64,000 nucleotides of DNA from Nephrocerus scutellatus (Eukaryota; Arthropoda; Insecta; Diptera; Pipunculidae): contig OX352762.1 of NCBI GenBank assembly GCA_947095585.1, positions 23,722,669 through 23,786,668 on the forward strand, in the 5' to 3' direction. Within the stretch, counting starts at the first letter, position 1. The number at the start of each line of letters is the position of its first letter. The notes under the pieces were generated by a model. The model had not been told where the DNA came from and ran no database searches. It saw nothing but the letters and a program-made list of their open reading frames with translations. Shown here piece by piece: positions 45,498 to 56,619 of the stretch. The translations under genes were made by a program, and so were the position numbers.

Positions 45498-47590
45498 TCT
45501 GCAGTCGTTTAAGACACACGTGCATCGACATCTCATATTTTCCTCTCCCTAATTTCCTAGCGTCCATGCTCTGCTAAGAAATGTTAATTAGAATTTTCGT
45601 CAGACTATTCTCTCGAACGCGGCTAGGAGCTCAAAGTACCTTTTGCTAGGCACCCAAGTCTCGGATCCATATGTAAGTACTGGTATGACCATTGTGTTAT
45701 ATACCAGCAGCTTGGATGTTATGGTTAAGTTCCTGGATTTGAAGAGTCTTGATAGACTATAATAGGCCTTGTTGGCTTTAAAGAAAACTGGTTCTGGTTC
45801 CATACTGTTATCGGCTGCTACAGTTGACTCGAGATTGTTAAAGGATTGCACACTTCAAATTCGCGCTCCAGTATTTTAATTGCATGACCAATGTTTGATC
45901 TTCTACTCGCAGACGTGGCCACCATGTACTTTGTTTTGCTCTCATTTATATGCAGCTCCAGATTTCATGCCGCCTGCTCGATCTGGATGAAAGCTTTCAG
46001 TAAAGTACTTGAGTTTCTACCGACGATGTAAATATCATCTGCGTTAGCCAGTATCTTATAGAGGATTGTACCTCTCGCCGTTACGTCAGAGTCTTGGATC
46101 ACTTTCTCCAACGCCGCTGGAAGAGGACGCAGGCCAGTCCATCCCCTCATCGGAGCCGGTTTTAGATGTTGAATGGGCTAGTTATCCGAATATTTTTACT
46201 TAGCTTATAACATTGGTCATGGTCAACCTACATAGTCGCGTCAGTTTCTTTGTGATGCCGAATTCTCTGATGGCTTAATGAAGTTCTACGCTGGCTATGC
46301 TATCATAGATAGTGTATTGACTTGAAATTCTAGACATTTTTCAATCACCTGCCTAAGTATGTAAATCTGATCAGATGTTGAATTGCCTGGGATGAAGCCA
46401 CACTGGTATGGACAAATGATGAATTTAGGATATGGGGTTATCCTTTCTTGAAGATGAAAATCCTATACGCGGTACTCAAAAACGTTATACCACGATGATT
46501 TTCTGCATGTTGTTATATCTCCCTTCTTAAGTATGGGGCACAGGATGCCTCTTCGCCAGTCTCCTGGCATCGCTTCTTCCTCCCATACTTCCATTATTAT
46601 TTCATGAATTGCTTGGTGTATTGTGGGGCCTACATCTGATCCCGGGGGCTTGTTGTTTATGGTTATTGGTTTTGTTATTGTTGAGTCAGCAGTACTAACA
46701 AAAGTATTCTTAAAGGGTGTCCATTTATCTTCTACGCTCGACATCTTAGCCCCAGCACTGACTCTGCCTTCGTTGCGAAGGGCAGCCGTGTTTTCTCGAA
46801 TCTGATTCGCGGATGCAGTCTTTCGTGATGATTCAATCCGCGCTCGGAGCAACATACCAATCAATTAGTGGTACGAGTCGAAATCTGACGCGTTGTCCAT
46901 TGTCATTAGTGTTCTCGTGTAGGCTAAGGGTGCCACTATACTGCCTGAATACTGCCTCCCAGCTTATTTTAGCATTCATATCACCCAGAATGATTTTTAC
47001 ATCATACTGATGGCAGGCATGGAGTTCCGTTCGACTGATTCAAAGAATTCTTCTTTTTCATCATCTGGGGAATCCTCTGTAGGTGCGTGAGCGTTTATGA
47101 GGCTTATGTTTTTAGATCTGTCCCGCACGCGAAGGGTGCATTTTATTAATTTATTGCTTTAAAGCCGATAAAGGTGGGTTTAATTTTTTTCTTGACTAGA
47201 CTAGAAATGATGATATTCTTGCATGACAGCTGTAATATATGTAATTTTTTGATTTTTTATAGACACCATTCCCCGTCCACCGCATTTCCTGGATTGCTCT
47301 TATGTCAGCATTATATTTGGACAGGGTACCGGCTAGCTACTATGCAGTTCGAGCTCTATACAATGAGAAAATTATTAAATCATTTAGCCGTTTTCGTTGC
47401 CAAGGTCGTCGTCGTTCATCAGTGTATCCGAGGCTGATTTTGGGTTCCGTAATAGTTTTTTTCCGAGCGAGGTTTTTGGTCTCGCGCCAACCTTACTTTA
47501 AAGGGACTAGCCCCATCATTCAACTTTTCCTGTATTGGAGTAAAATGACCGGGCCAACACGTTGATGTTTTATCGCACTTCCACCAGTCT
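44261..47590 (-). mobile_element. RTE family A, copy A6, longest copy, with internal tandem duplication
   Basis: On the - strand: 5' leader ending near 47590, endonuclease region 47100-46840 (YDVKIILGDMNAKI, LHENTNDNGQ in broken frames), then RT starting near 46805 (ITINNKPPGSD, VWEEEAMPGDWRRG, CSNYRGI-like block), the ILANADDIYIVGRN box in which the Tyr of YADD is replaced by Asn, and the thumb (AYYSLSRLFKSRNLTITSKL) to 44261. The C-terminal block and tail are missing. The RT part is present twice because of the duplication. Dead. Confidence 0.85.
45498..46836 (-). repeat. 1339-bp tandem duplication, unit 2
   Basis: Copy of unit 1 with no difference seen. The junctions share ATC (GATC at the left edge of unit 1, CAATC at the right edge of unit 2), compatible with a microhomology-mediated duplication. 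An assembly error is an equally simple explanation. Confidence 0.95.
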
Positions 47591-47719
47591 GGGGGGCTTG
47601 ATCATAAAAAAACGATCTTATGAAACATATTAATCATCAATAGATTACTGATTGAACTGGAAAGGGAAGTGATAAAAGTAATCACGTTTGTTTAGGTTAG
47701 CTGTCTCAGGGAAATACTT
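47591..47719. other. Short spacer
   Basis: No feature recognised. Confidence 0.4.
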
Positions 47720-47965
47720 AAGAACGATTAAGGAGGTTGTTCAAAATTACCTCTCAATCGTTACAAAATGAGCAAGTAAATGCGGTCTAGGTGTCAACCC
47801 GAACAAAAAAGAGCTAGTTCTTTTTACCAGGAAATATAAATTCCCAACATTTGCTTCTACAACATTGAATGGTACCTGCTTAGTTTTTGCACAATCTTGG
47901 ACAAGAAATGCTAACATTAGAGATGGAGTAAATGCAGTGAACATTCTCTTGTTCGAAGCAAACAA
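47720..47965 (+). mobile_element. RNase H-type retrotransposon RT fragment (copy D2)
   Basis: On the + strand the sequence encodes CGLGVNPNKKELVLFTRKYK and TLNGTCLVFAQ, matching CGLGVNPSKTELVLFTNRYK and TLNGTSLVFTN of the element at 52980-55455. The frame breaks just after. It is a short fragment of the same family and more diverged. Confidence 0.85.
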
Positions 47966-48401
47966 GCAATCAAGCAAATACGCGAATTATTATACAGAAT
48001 TTAAAAATATAAAATGGTTTTTGTGGAGTGTAAGTAGTAGTCATAAGTCGCGAGTCATAGAACACTTGACTGATGATTAGAAAATAGAAACCTTAAGTTT
48101 CCTATATCAATTAGGGTCTGGATTTTGTTCAATTTATACAATGCCCCATTATCATTATTTTTTTAACTAACATACATGCATATACCTTAAAGTCAGTGAT
48201 CATTTAAAATTAATATTACGTTCTTAATGAATAATTAATTAAATTATATTGAGGGAGAGAACATTTTAAACGCCAGAATCAGAAATGCTCTACCCTCTTC
48301 TAATTAAGAAAGCTTTTAAAATTTGAACCGCTCTAATCTAGACTTAGTTTTGTATCCATTAAAGCCCGTATGACAGTACATTTTTTCTCGTTTTTAAATT
48401 C

Positions 48402-49825
48402 TCTATATTAACTTCGCGTGCACGTGGCTGGCTGGCTGGCTGGCTGGCTTGGTGGCTGGGTGGCTGGGTGGCTGCCTGGCTGGTCAAATTTTCTGATCAA
48501 CCTTTAACCCACTTCCCATAGCCCGATTTTATTGAAATTTTGCACACATGTATATTTCCGGTGACAATACTTTCTTTTAAAATTTGGTGATCGAGCCCCG
48601 GGTTCGTGGGGCTCCCATACAAATTTAAAATAAAAATTACCTGATTTTTTTTCCACCCGGAATAGCTAGTGACCGAAGAGGCAGCCTTTTGTACCGCTGG
48701 CGCTGGCGCGTTTGACAACGCTCTTAGTAGGAGGCGCTGCTTTGGCAAAAACAAGAGCACTGTCTTTGTCTTTCCCTATGCGTAAAGCATGCTTAAAGCA
48801 TTCCCTCGAAGTTAGCTTAACATAAGCCTGTTGTTGGATCTGCATTCCCCCTAATGCGATCCCAACCGAGGAGCAACCGGATTTCTCCCAGATGACGCTA
48901 ATGGTGTCGACAACTTCGGATGTGTCAGACTCGGATGTATTCATATCCACACCCTTGTTGCCAACATCTAAGAGTGACGTTGTGGTCAACACGGGGTTGA
49001 CCTTGGAGAGCTTAGAAGGTCTCATTTATATTATTTGGATTATCTATATTTCCCACGAGTATCCAGGAAAGTATGTCACCCATGGTAGAGCCCGGTATAC
49101 CACGAGAAGACTGGTTTAAATCGAAGGTTGCCAGGTATCCGAAGTCCCGTGCTAGCGACCAACAACTCATGGCCATGCATCCCTCGGCGCACGTGTCTCA
49201 CCACTGGATTTAGGATTTTTTAGTCTGTCGAGGTTTACTCCTCCACTTAATTTATTGAGGATAGGGTTGCCCCGTTACCCCACACCCTCCTCCTTTACCC
49301 GGGCTTGGGACCGGCATGCTGTCTACGTACTAGGAGAGGTGGTCGTCTCGTCCTCTTGCCAAAAACACTCCTACTCATCTAAAAAGAGTGAGCAGCCGTG
49401 ATTTGTGACCAACTCAGAGACCACTCCCACTCCCACACGACGGAAAACAAGGCGGAGTTTGTTTGTTTTATGCTTAATTCAACTTACTTACTTATCTACT
49501 GAATTGTATTTTGATGTCGTTTTTTTTGTTGTCGATATCAACTTACAGATAGAACAACAAGTTTTCAAAATATTCTGTCATTTCGAGTTTTGATAAATTA
49601 GTTCAGAGCAGTCAAAGAGTTCTCAGGATAAATGCTCGTGTTTCTTATTTGCTCAGAGTATGAGCGTGTTCTAAGTGCTCAGAATAAAATGATCTGAAGC
49701 ATTTTCAAATTTGACATCTGATGTCAAATGTCTTTTTCAATGATTTTCTCCTACAATAAAAAAAAATTACCCGGGATAGAGAATTTAGATGAAAAATTTT
49801 AATTTTTATGGGTTGTTTTTTTAAT
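48402..49825 (+). repeat. Interspersed repeat family H, copy H3, interrupted
   Basis: Shows the same start (TTCTCTATATTAACTTCGCG), GGCT/GGGT minisatellite (48424-48483), TTGATAAATTAGTTCAGAGC-type middle, and end (TTTTATGGGTTGTTTTTTT) as H1. It is split by 48651-49440. Confidence 0.78.
48651..49440 (-). pseudogene. Putative ORF1 and 5' leader fragment of a non-LTR retrotransposon
   Basis: GC-richer than its surroundings. The - strand frame 49025-48666 encodes a 119-residue peptide with TSRECFKHALRIGKDKDSAL and a Lys-rich C-terminal part (KSVVKRASASGTK), upstream of which lies a GC-rich leader (49440-49030). Position and composition suggest the gag-like first ORF of a non-LTR element, perhaps of the RNase H family D, but no motif such as CCHC knuckles is present. 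Low confidence; function not assigned. Confidence 0.4.
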
Positions 49826-50109
49826 GCAATGACACTAAAGCAGTAAGATAGAGTTTAAATTAAATTTATCAGTAGGTGCGAACGCTTACACAACAGTCAC
49901 AACAATGCGAAAACTTCAAAAAAGCTTAACTTTGACTTCCGAATTGACGACTGAAAGATGGTCAAAACGCATGGGAGAGGGCTTTGATTGGCAGAGGGCT
50001 TTCTCTATTCTATTATCTCTTTCAATAAATAACTTCCTATCTCGTTTATGTGCGACTGCTTTTCAATGAATTTAAAATTAGAAAAAAATGTAGTGTCATA
50101 CGGGCTTAA

Positions 50110-51024
50110 GAAGCACAGATGCAATGTTTTTAGAAGAACAATGACTAAACACAAAACTTCCTTACCTTAGTTACCTCAAGTGAAATGTATGCTATGCACA
50201 AATGGAACAAAGACAAATTCCAATTGTATGAACACTGCACAGTCATACTCGTTCTCATCACAGCAGCATAAAATAAATATTTGCTTTTTGTCCTGGATAA
50301 GAAATTGAAAGGTATGTGTGCCTTCATGGGATGTCATTTAGCTTCCACAGATGTGACAAATAATTTATTTTAATTCTTTTGATGCACGATGTTATCATTG
50401 AAGATACCAGAGACTTACCTTCGCAAGGCAGTACCAGCAACAACATTTCCAGTGACTTACAATAGATAACCGCACATAAACGAAATATTGCGCTATGTAA
50501 ATTTGGACTTTGGACTTTTAACTTTAAATTGAAGATGACAGATTGCACACGCAAGACCGAGAAGTATTTTCGATTGACACACCTATATAGATTGCTACAA
50601 AACAGATAGTTATGGTACAGACCATGCAACATTATTCTTGTGTGTTAGCCAACCTGACGTCCTCACATAAAGATAAGCCATGAACTTTAATTATCATCAG
50701 TTGTGAATTGTGATGTTTTAATGCAAATGCAGAAGCTTTAAAACTGCTTTTGGTTCAAATAAATCATTTGTAATGACACAATAACAAGGTTATCATCCAC
50801 AAAATAGCTCTTGAAGTTAAAGCCAGAACAAAAGTTTCGTATTGAAGTTGTTATGATAGCAATTTGTGCCTTAGAGATGCATTCAAGAAGAAGCAACAAG
50901 ATAACAAATAGTGCATTGTAGTAGGAATGAATTAATTTTAATGGAAATTGGGCTTTTATGCAATCTTTAAGAATTCTTTAAAAATTTATTACGTAAATTT
51001 AAGTAACTCAACCTACACAATTCT
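50110..51024. other. Spacer without recognised genes
   Basis: About 900 bp, AT-rich. Frames at 50145-50327 and 50324-50632 lack motifs. Confidence 0.45.
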
Positions 51025-51424
51025 GTGTGAGCACACACATAAATAGTAAAGATCTAATACAATTATAAGTATTACGACCAAGTCGCCCATTGTGCCCAGT
51101 GTAATTACTGCAAAGATGATTAGATAAACGAAAGCAAGGAATTTCTACATTCAGTCAAGACAGGATTTTGGTTAATATTTACTAATTGAGTTAACCCAAA
51201 AGTACTAAAAGACAACACTGAATAAGATTTCTCTGTACTTTTTGGTTTTACCATTTAAAACGCAGATGCTATGCGATCTAAAGTCATTTTGAACGGCAGG
51301 ATAAAGAAGCCTTTGTCTTTGTTCCAAGAAAACCACTTAATACTTAAAACCATTCCGTTCCATCTGGCATAGATCTCAAGATGGAAATAATGACAAGTGT
51401 AACTATGAAAGCATAAAATCAAGG
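51025..51424. repeat. Dispersed duplication block, copy 2
   Basis: Partner of 43645-44042 in the same orientation, diverged by scattered substitutions and small indels. It is bracketed by a pair of similar direct repeats (about 50945-51012 and 51430-51500, sharing TTCTTTAAAAATTTAT and CTTAAGTAAC-type ends). Confidence 0.8.
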
Positions 51425-51500
51425 GAAATTGGAAATTGTACTTTTGAGCAATCCTTTAAAATTCTTTAAAAATTTATCACGTAAACTTAAGTAACCCAAT

Positions 51501-52634
51501 TGTCAATTGCTTCAAAGTGTCCTATCGTATCCTATCTACGGTAAGTAGAAGTTCACTCCATGTAAATCGATTCCAAATATTCAAATAATTGGCCAGCATG
51601 AGCTGCTTATTTGGATTTGTTGTAGTACGTGGTTGTCTTTTGTGACCAAAAACATGACAATTAAGGTTTCGTGATTGGACTACATAATTACTGCTCGCTT
51701 GGCATCTGAATTGGTACTGCCGGCTCCCTAACGTCTTAACTTTGTTCTCCCGAGGTTTTTAGTTTGTGACTTTATGCAGCCAATCCTGTTCTCGGACAGC
51801 AAAGAACTCTCCCTGCCTGTACAAAAATAACTTAAGCTTATTTGATTACCATAAGGACACAAGGAGTGTGTGTGTATTATTTTTTGGGGTCAGCTTTTGC
51901 TAAAGTCGGTTTCTTTTGTTTTACGACTTGTAAGTACGTTCGTTCATTCGACGTATTTCGAATGCTTAATGAAGAAATTCCATGATGGGATGAAGCACCA
52001 GAAAGTGTATTCCCAAGTGGACGATCACTTCTTCAATTCATTATTTTGAAAGCTTGACAATTGCTATATCTTAGAATTTTTCATTGATCTTTGTATACAT
52101 TAGCATGCAGATGATGTTCACTGGCGCCAATTGGCATAGAAACACGATTTCTGATTTGTTGCCAGCAAAGAGTTCAAAGTAAGCCAAATCGTTTCAATGT
52201 CATGTGGAAATTTATTTAGCATTTATTCGTTTCAGACAACAAATTAATAAACTTGCCGCTTCCGTAGATAACGCAAGTGTAGGTAAACTACGTTATCTAT
52301 GTCAGTATAGTGATTAGCCATATAGAAGAGGTTTATGACATAATGTTATTCTCGTTAAATCGGCGTTGTCTAATCACATGTGTGGTAGTGCGATTCAAAT
52401 TATCTAAAAAAAATGTTTTACGATGACAGATTTTTATCTTCTTTTTGGATTTTACCTGTTCTGGGGCAATTCGCTACACGCACGCACGCATGAATGCCCA
52501 GGTGACCAGCCCATTCCAAAATATGACATTCATTTTTTGTATGCAAAAAATAAAAACATAAATCTTCTTTCCTTTAATATACCTAACAGGTGTACAAAAT
52601 TTCAGGGCACTGTTATTTAAAAATTCTGAAAAAT
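51501..52634. other. Spacer without recognised genes
   Basis: About 1.1 kb. A short hairpin TAGATAACG...CGTTATCTA lies at about 52265-52300. No genes supported. Confidence 0.45.
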
Positions 52635-52870
52635 TCCGAATATCGTGTACCGCCAGGTCGATCTGGATCAAAGCTATTTTCTCCGACGCTAGGTTGAAGA
52701 GGACATAGGCCAGTCTATTTGTGATTTTGAATGGACTTGATGGTGATCCGAATATCTTGTAATGGGCAACATACATAGTGATGTAATTTTACTGGGGATG
52801 GCGATTTCTCTTATGGCTTTATAAAGCTCTCTGGCTTTGGCCGCTAAGGAAGTCTAGGAACAGATGGTAC
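52635..52870 (-). mobile_element. RTE family A short diverged fragment (copy A7)
   Basis: The complement matches the RT region around the catalytic box of the other copies (ATAGGCCAGTCTATT, TTGATGGTGATCCGAATA, TTATGGCTTTATAAAG), with deletions. Old and non-functional. Confidence 0.75.
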
Positions 52871-52910
52871 GGATATAACATGCTCTTTGAATTGGAATAC
52901 TAAAATGTAT

Positions 52911-52960
52911 GTTAATATTTGGCGCTACAGACCATCACGGTCCAAAGCCTGCGACCATTC
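52911..52960 (-). mobile_element. SINE 3' remnant
   Basis: The complement contains GGACCGTGATGGTCTGTAGC and ends in an ATT-rich tail, matching the last 50 bp of the SINE family. No target duplication was seen. It sits directly upstream of retrotransposon D. Confidence 0.7.
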
Positions 52961-52979
52961 ACGCTCTGCGTGTGACTTG

Positions 52980-54113
52980 AGGAACGAGTCAGAACTCACT
53001 ACTCAGCAAGGAACTCACACGCTATGCATAAATAATATCATTAGCACTAAGCGGATTAAGTGGGCTATTAGCGGCTTCATGCCTTACAAAGCAGCTGGTC
53101 CAGACCAAATCATACCAGCAGAATTACAGAAAAACTCAGATATCATGCTATCATGGTTAGAGGTGATTTTCAAAGGGTGTCTGCGCTTAATGCACATTCC
53201 TAAGAACTGGACGGAAGTCAAAGTGGTCTTCATTCCAAAAGCAGAAAAAAGCTCACATGGGTACCCAAAGGACCTAAGGCCTATAACCTTATCCTCCTTT
53301 CTGCTGAAAACTTTGGAGAGGTTATTGGATGTTTATATAAGAGACCAGGTGGGGTATGGCAGATGGGCTCAGTCTCAACACGCTTATTGCAAAGGTAAGT
53401 CGGTAGAGACTGCGTTGCACACACTGGTACGTACGATTGAGAAATCACTACAATCGAAGGAATACACACTCATAGCATTCCTCGACATTGAAGGGGCCTT
53501 TAATAACGTAAAGACGGAGGCTATAATGAAAGGAATGTCTCTTCTAGGTATTGACCACACAGTTTGCAAGCTAATTAATCATATGCTCTTAAGCAGGATT
53601 GTTAACGCTGAGCTGGGTGGCTCCACCATTAGAAGGCATGTAGCTAGAGGAACGCCGCCAGGAGGCGTTCTATCCCCTTTGCTCTGGAACATAGTAATCG
53701 ATGGACTACTAAAAGAGCTGGAAAGAGAGGGCATGAGCGTAGTTGCCTATGCTGATGATGTAGCCATAGCTGTCAAAGGTAGGTTTCTAGTAACCATTAC
53801 AGAGGTTATGCAAAATGCCCTCTCCATAGTCACAAAATGGGCCGAAGGCTGCGGACTAGGAGTAAATCCGTCCAAGACAGAGCTGGTCCTCTTCACAAAT
53901 AGATACAAAGTGCCAATAGTCACTCCACCAACTCTAAACGGAACCAGTCTAGTTTTCACCAATAGGGCGCAATTTCTGGGCACAATCCTGGATGATAAAC
54001 TAAGCTGGAAACCAAACATTTTAGAGAGAGTTAACAAAGCTACTAAAGCTCTATATGCGTGTAGAAGCGCCATCGGAAAAAGCTGGGGATTAAAGCCAGA
54101 GCTGGTACACTAG
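52980..54113 (+). pseudogene. Family D reverse transcriptase domain
   Basis: The open frame runs continuously from 52887 through 54110. Blocks in order: GFMPYKAAGPDQIIPAELQ, DLRPITLSSFLLKTLERLLD, SQHAYCKGKSVETALH, AFLDIEGAFNNV with the first catalytic Asp, GTPPGGVLSPLLWN, and VVAYADDVAIAV with the YADD box at residues 288-291 counted from 52887. The thumb follows (FLGTILDDKLSWKP). A TAG stop at 54111-54113 replaces what is normally a Trp codon, after which the frame continues (LYTAVVRPILMYGVSVWW). All RT catalytic residues are intact. The enzyme would copy element RNA at the chromosomal nick. Confidence 0.9.
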
Positions 54114-54357
54114 CTATACACTGCAGTAGTAAGACCAATACTCATGTACGGTGTAAGCGTTTGGTGGCCGGCTCTTGGAAAATCCACTTATGTTAAAATC
54201 CTGGAGAAGGTGCAAAGGGCAGCCTGTCTTCACATTAGTGGAGCACTAAAAACAACACCAACACGCGCCCTAGAATTAATGTTGTACCTGACTCCTTTGG
54301 ATATATACCGCAGGCAGAGAGCAGCCTTTAGGCCGCGCGACTGTCGGCAACACGTCA
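54114..54357 (+). pseudogene. Family D RT thumb and linker, between stop and frameshift
   Basis: Continues the RT frame after the TAG at 54111 (RPILMYGVSVWWPALGKS, KVQRAACLHISGALKTTPT, LELMLYLTPLDIYRRQRAA) and ends in a frameshift near 54335, where the reading frame moves to the RNase H part. Confidence 0.85.
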
Positions 54358-55134
54358 GTGGAAACCTATTCAAACGGGACACTCGACGATAAACAACTCG
54401 CTAAAGTGGCGAACTTAGATTACACTCAACCAGTGCTATGCTTTAGGAAGGGTTTCCGAGCCATCTACCCCTCCAGGGATCAATGGAGAGATGGATTGTC
54501 ACAAGAAACCGCTGCTATCAAATTCTTCACGGACGGCTCCAAACTCGACGGAAGGGTCGGTGCCGGAGTCTACTGTGACAAACCTAGCGTGAGCATTTCC
54601 GTTCGACTCCCGGACCATTGCAGCGTATATCAGGCTGAGGTAACAGCGATTGAGGAAGCGGTGACCTGGCTGAAACATAATATATTATCGGTAACCGATA
54701 TTATAATTTACATAGACAGTCAGGCGGCAATCAAATCGCTGGAATCGGTATTGATGACATCGGGGGTAGCGATAAGCTGCCACACATCTCTCAAGGAGAT
54801 GAGCGAGTTTTTTAACATATGCTTAGTATGGGTCCCCGGTCACTCTGATATCGTTGGGAATTGCAAAGCAGACGAACTAGGCAGGAATGGCACAAAACTC
54901 CAACTGCAACCGGAAAGGGCAGGCATAGGAAGACCACTATCAACGGTCAAGCTAATGCTTCGGAAAGAGGCAGAAAAATTAACAAACGCGAGATGGTTGC
55001 ATACCAACACATGTAATATTGCAAAGCAAGTCTGGCCTAAGCTGGACCTAAATCGCTCTAAAGAATTGATATCCCTACGAAGAGGGGATATAAGAATGTC
55101 TATAGGTATCTTAATGGGGCACTGTCTTCTTTGA
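54358..55134 (+). pseudogene. Family D RNase H domain
   Basis: Counting from 54358, the four catalytic acidic residues are present: Asp59 in FFTDGSK, Glu94 in VYQAEVTAIEE, Asp120 in IYIDSQAA, and Asp172 in KADELG, with His162 in VPGHSDIVGN. The domain degrades element RNA in RNA-DNA hybrids. The frame ends at a TGA at 55132-55134, one base change from continuing. The first residues before about residue 20 may belong to the linker. Confidence 0.9.
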
Positions 55135-55434
55135 GTTCATGCGAGAAAGATGGGCCGTGAGTTCAATGACTTCTGCAGAAGCTGTTATGACACCGAGGAG
55201 GAGGAAACAGTATCCCATTTCCTGTGTACATGCCCGGCTCTTGCAAGCAGAAGACTAAAATATCTGGGATATGGTACACTAAACAGCTTATCGGATGTCG
55301 AAAACTGCAAAGTGGGAGACATCCTAAAATTTACAAGGAACACGAAATGGGCTCTATGATAAAAGAGAAAGGCTCTGATCCTGTGGTATCACAATGGACC
55401 GTACTTTGGTCTAAGTGTGCAATAGCAGCCACCG
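55135..55434 (+). pseudogene. Family D C-terminal Cys-His motif region
   Basis: After the TGA the frame continues VHARKMGREFNDFCRSCYDT, then EEETVSHFLCTCPALASRR. The Cys-X2-Cys...His-X4-Cys pattern is a zinc-binding motif common at the end of I/R1-type ORF2 proteins. It ends at the TGA near 55359, followed by a short 3' UTR and the pentamer tail. Confidence 0.85.
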
Positions 55435-55455
55435 AACCTAACCTAACCTAACCTA
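55435..55455 (+). repeat. (CCTAA)n 3' tail
   Basis: About four AACCT units forming the 3' terminus of retrotransposon D. The complement is TTAGG, the ancestral insect telomere repeat. Confidence 0.95.
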
Positions 55456-55596
55456 TATTTCCTATAAAAAACTACAAAAATATGTTTTCTTGTGCGATAT
55501 TTCCAATATGACAGCGGCACTGCTTATCATTATCGCGGATAATGCATTGCTTCAGCGATAAATAAAATCGCACAAAAAACAGCACAATATTGTCAT

Positions 55597-56560
55597 ATGT
55601 CAAACAGCAGCAGCAGCGTATTCATTTTGTTTATTATGAATATAATGAATAAAAAGGAGTTCGACGAAAAACTAATTATGGAGGTAGAGTCCCATGCAAT
55701 AATTTACAATAAGCAATTGAAGGATTTCAAGAACCGTAACAAAGAGGAAGAAGCCTGGGTGGCAATTGGTTACTTGTTGGATCAACCAGGTACTTATAGA
55801 CATATATTTGTATACATAAAGATTTTCAGGACTTTTTTTTTCTAGTATCTACATGTAAGGAAAGTGGAAAAACTTGCGCGTCCAATTTAATTCGTATTTC
55901 AAACAAACCACCAACCTGCCAAGCGGTTATGGTGCGCAAAAAAAAGCAATTGGGCCAATTTTTAAATGCTGACATTTCTGGTACCATTGATAGAAGTACC
56001 CAAGTAAAACTTACCTGACTACATTAAATAAATAAGATTCTTATTTTATTATGCTATTTTTATTTAGGACATATTGGAGCCATGAGACTACAGAATATAC
56101 CAGTAGCGACAACATTGAAATTTTTACGTACGAATTATCGTAAGATTAGGTGTTCGATTAGGGCAACATAAGATCAACGGCATCGCAACCAGGATCGTCG
56201 GCATTGCAAGGTGTATCGCGTAACAGAAGTACTGATAACCCAATATATAAACGCCACAAACAAAATGATACTAATATAATGGAGGAAAGATTAGATTATT
56301 CGGCCAGATTCTCCACCACTGCAGAAATTTTTTTCCACAATGTCTGCTAGAGCTGCGAATTTTTCTAGAAGTCAACAAGTGGAACTAGAAAAAAAATTTT
56401 TGGAGGCTCCAAGATGGGGCTCGAAAATGATATGGATGCATTTTTTCATAATATATCGGCAAGAGCGTCTTTATTAAGCCATGCTAAAAAAAGAGAATTA
56501 AGGAAGGCGTGTCGCGAAGCAATAAATAACCTTGAAAATGAAAGAGACGATGAATATTGA
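55597..56560 (+). pseudogene. Harbinger ORF1, MADF-type DNA-binding protein, decayed
   Basis: The first exon (55597-55792) ends NKKEFDEKLIMEVESH, IIYNKQLKDFKNRNKEEEAW, VAIGYLLDQPG, the form of a MADF (Myb-like) domain, followed by a GTACTT donor. An acceptor TTTTTTTTCTAG ends near 55845. The second half of the domain is frameshifted. The C-terminal end, MDAFFHNISARASLL...RKACREAINNLENERDDEY, reaches a stop at 56558-56560 and resembles the BESS-like tail found in these proteins. In this family ORF1 binds the element ends and helps the transposase enter the nucleus. The track between is broken. Confidence 0.7.
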
Positions 56561-56619
56561 ATTTCTATGCAGATAAGTTTAAAATGTATTTTATTATGTA
56601 TCATTTAATTAGTTCATAT

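Larger units (their letters stand above)
48363..50106. mobile_element. TIR element with TAA duplication, Harbinger-like, composite interior
   Basis: Terminal inverted repeats AGCCCGTATGACAGTACATT (left) and AGCCCGTATGACACTACATT (complement of right), extending with mismatches to about 40 bp. TAA flanks both sides (48360-48362 and 50107-50109). The ends and 3-bp TAA duplication fit PIF/Harbinger. The interior holds repeat family H (48402-48650 and 49480-49825), an inserted coding fragment (48651-49440), and about 280 bp of private sequence on the right. No transposase is encoded. Confidence 0.78.
52980..55455 (+). mobile_element. RT plus RNase H non-LTR retrotransposon (family D) with (CCTAA)n tail
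   Basis: A 5'-truncated element lacking ORF1 and endonuclease but with RT, RNase H and a C-terminal Cys-His motif in one direction. It ends at 55435-55455 in about four AACCT pentamers. RNase H in a non-LTR element points to the I, LOA, R1 or related groups; the exact clade cannot be decided here. Only three disruptions separate it from an open frame, so it is among the youngest coding elements in the window. The 5' edge is set approximately, just after the SINE remnant. Confidence 0.88.

Noticed and set aside
52265..52300. Hairpin TAGATAACG...CGTTATCTA as a terminator or small element
   Set aside because: Only 9 bp arms, no flanking duplication and no adjacent gene; could be chance in AT-rich DNA.
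55435..55455. Interstitial telomere repeat
   Set aside because: It directly follows the 3' UTR of retrotransposon D, so it is better explained as that element's tail; only about four units are present.
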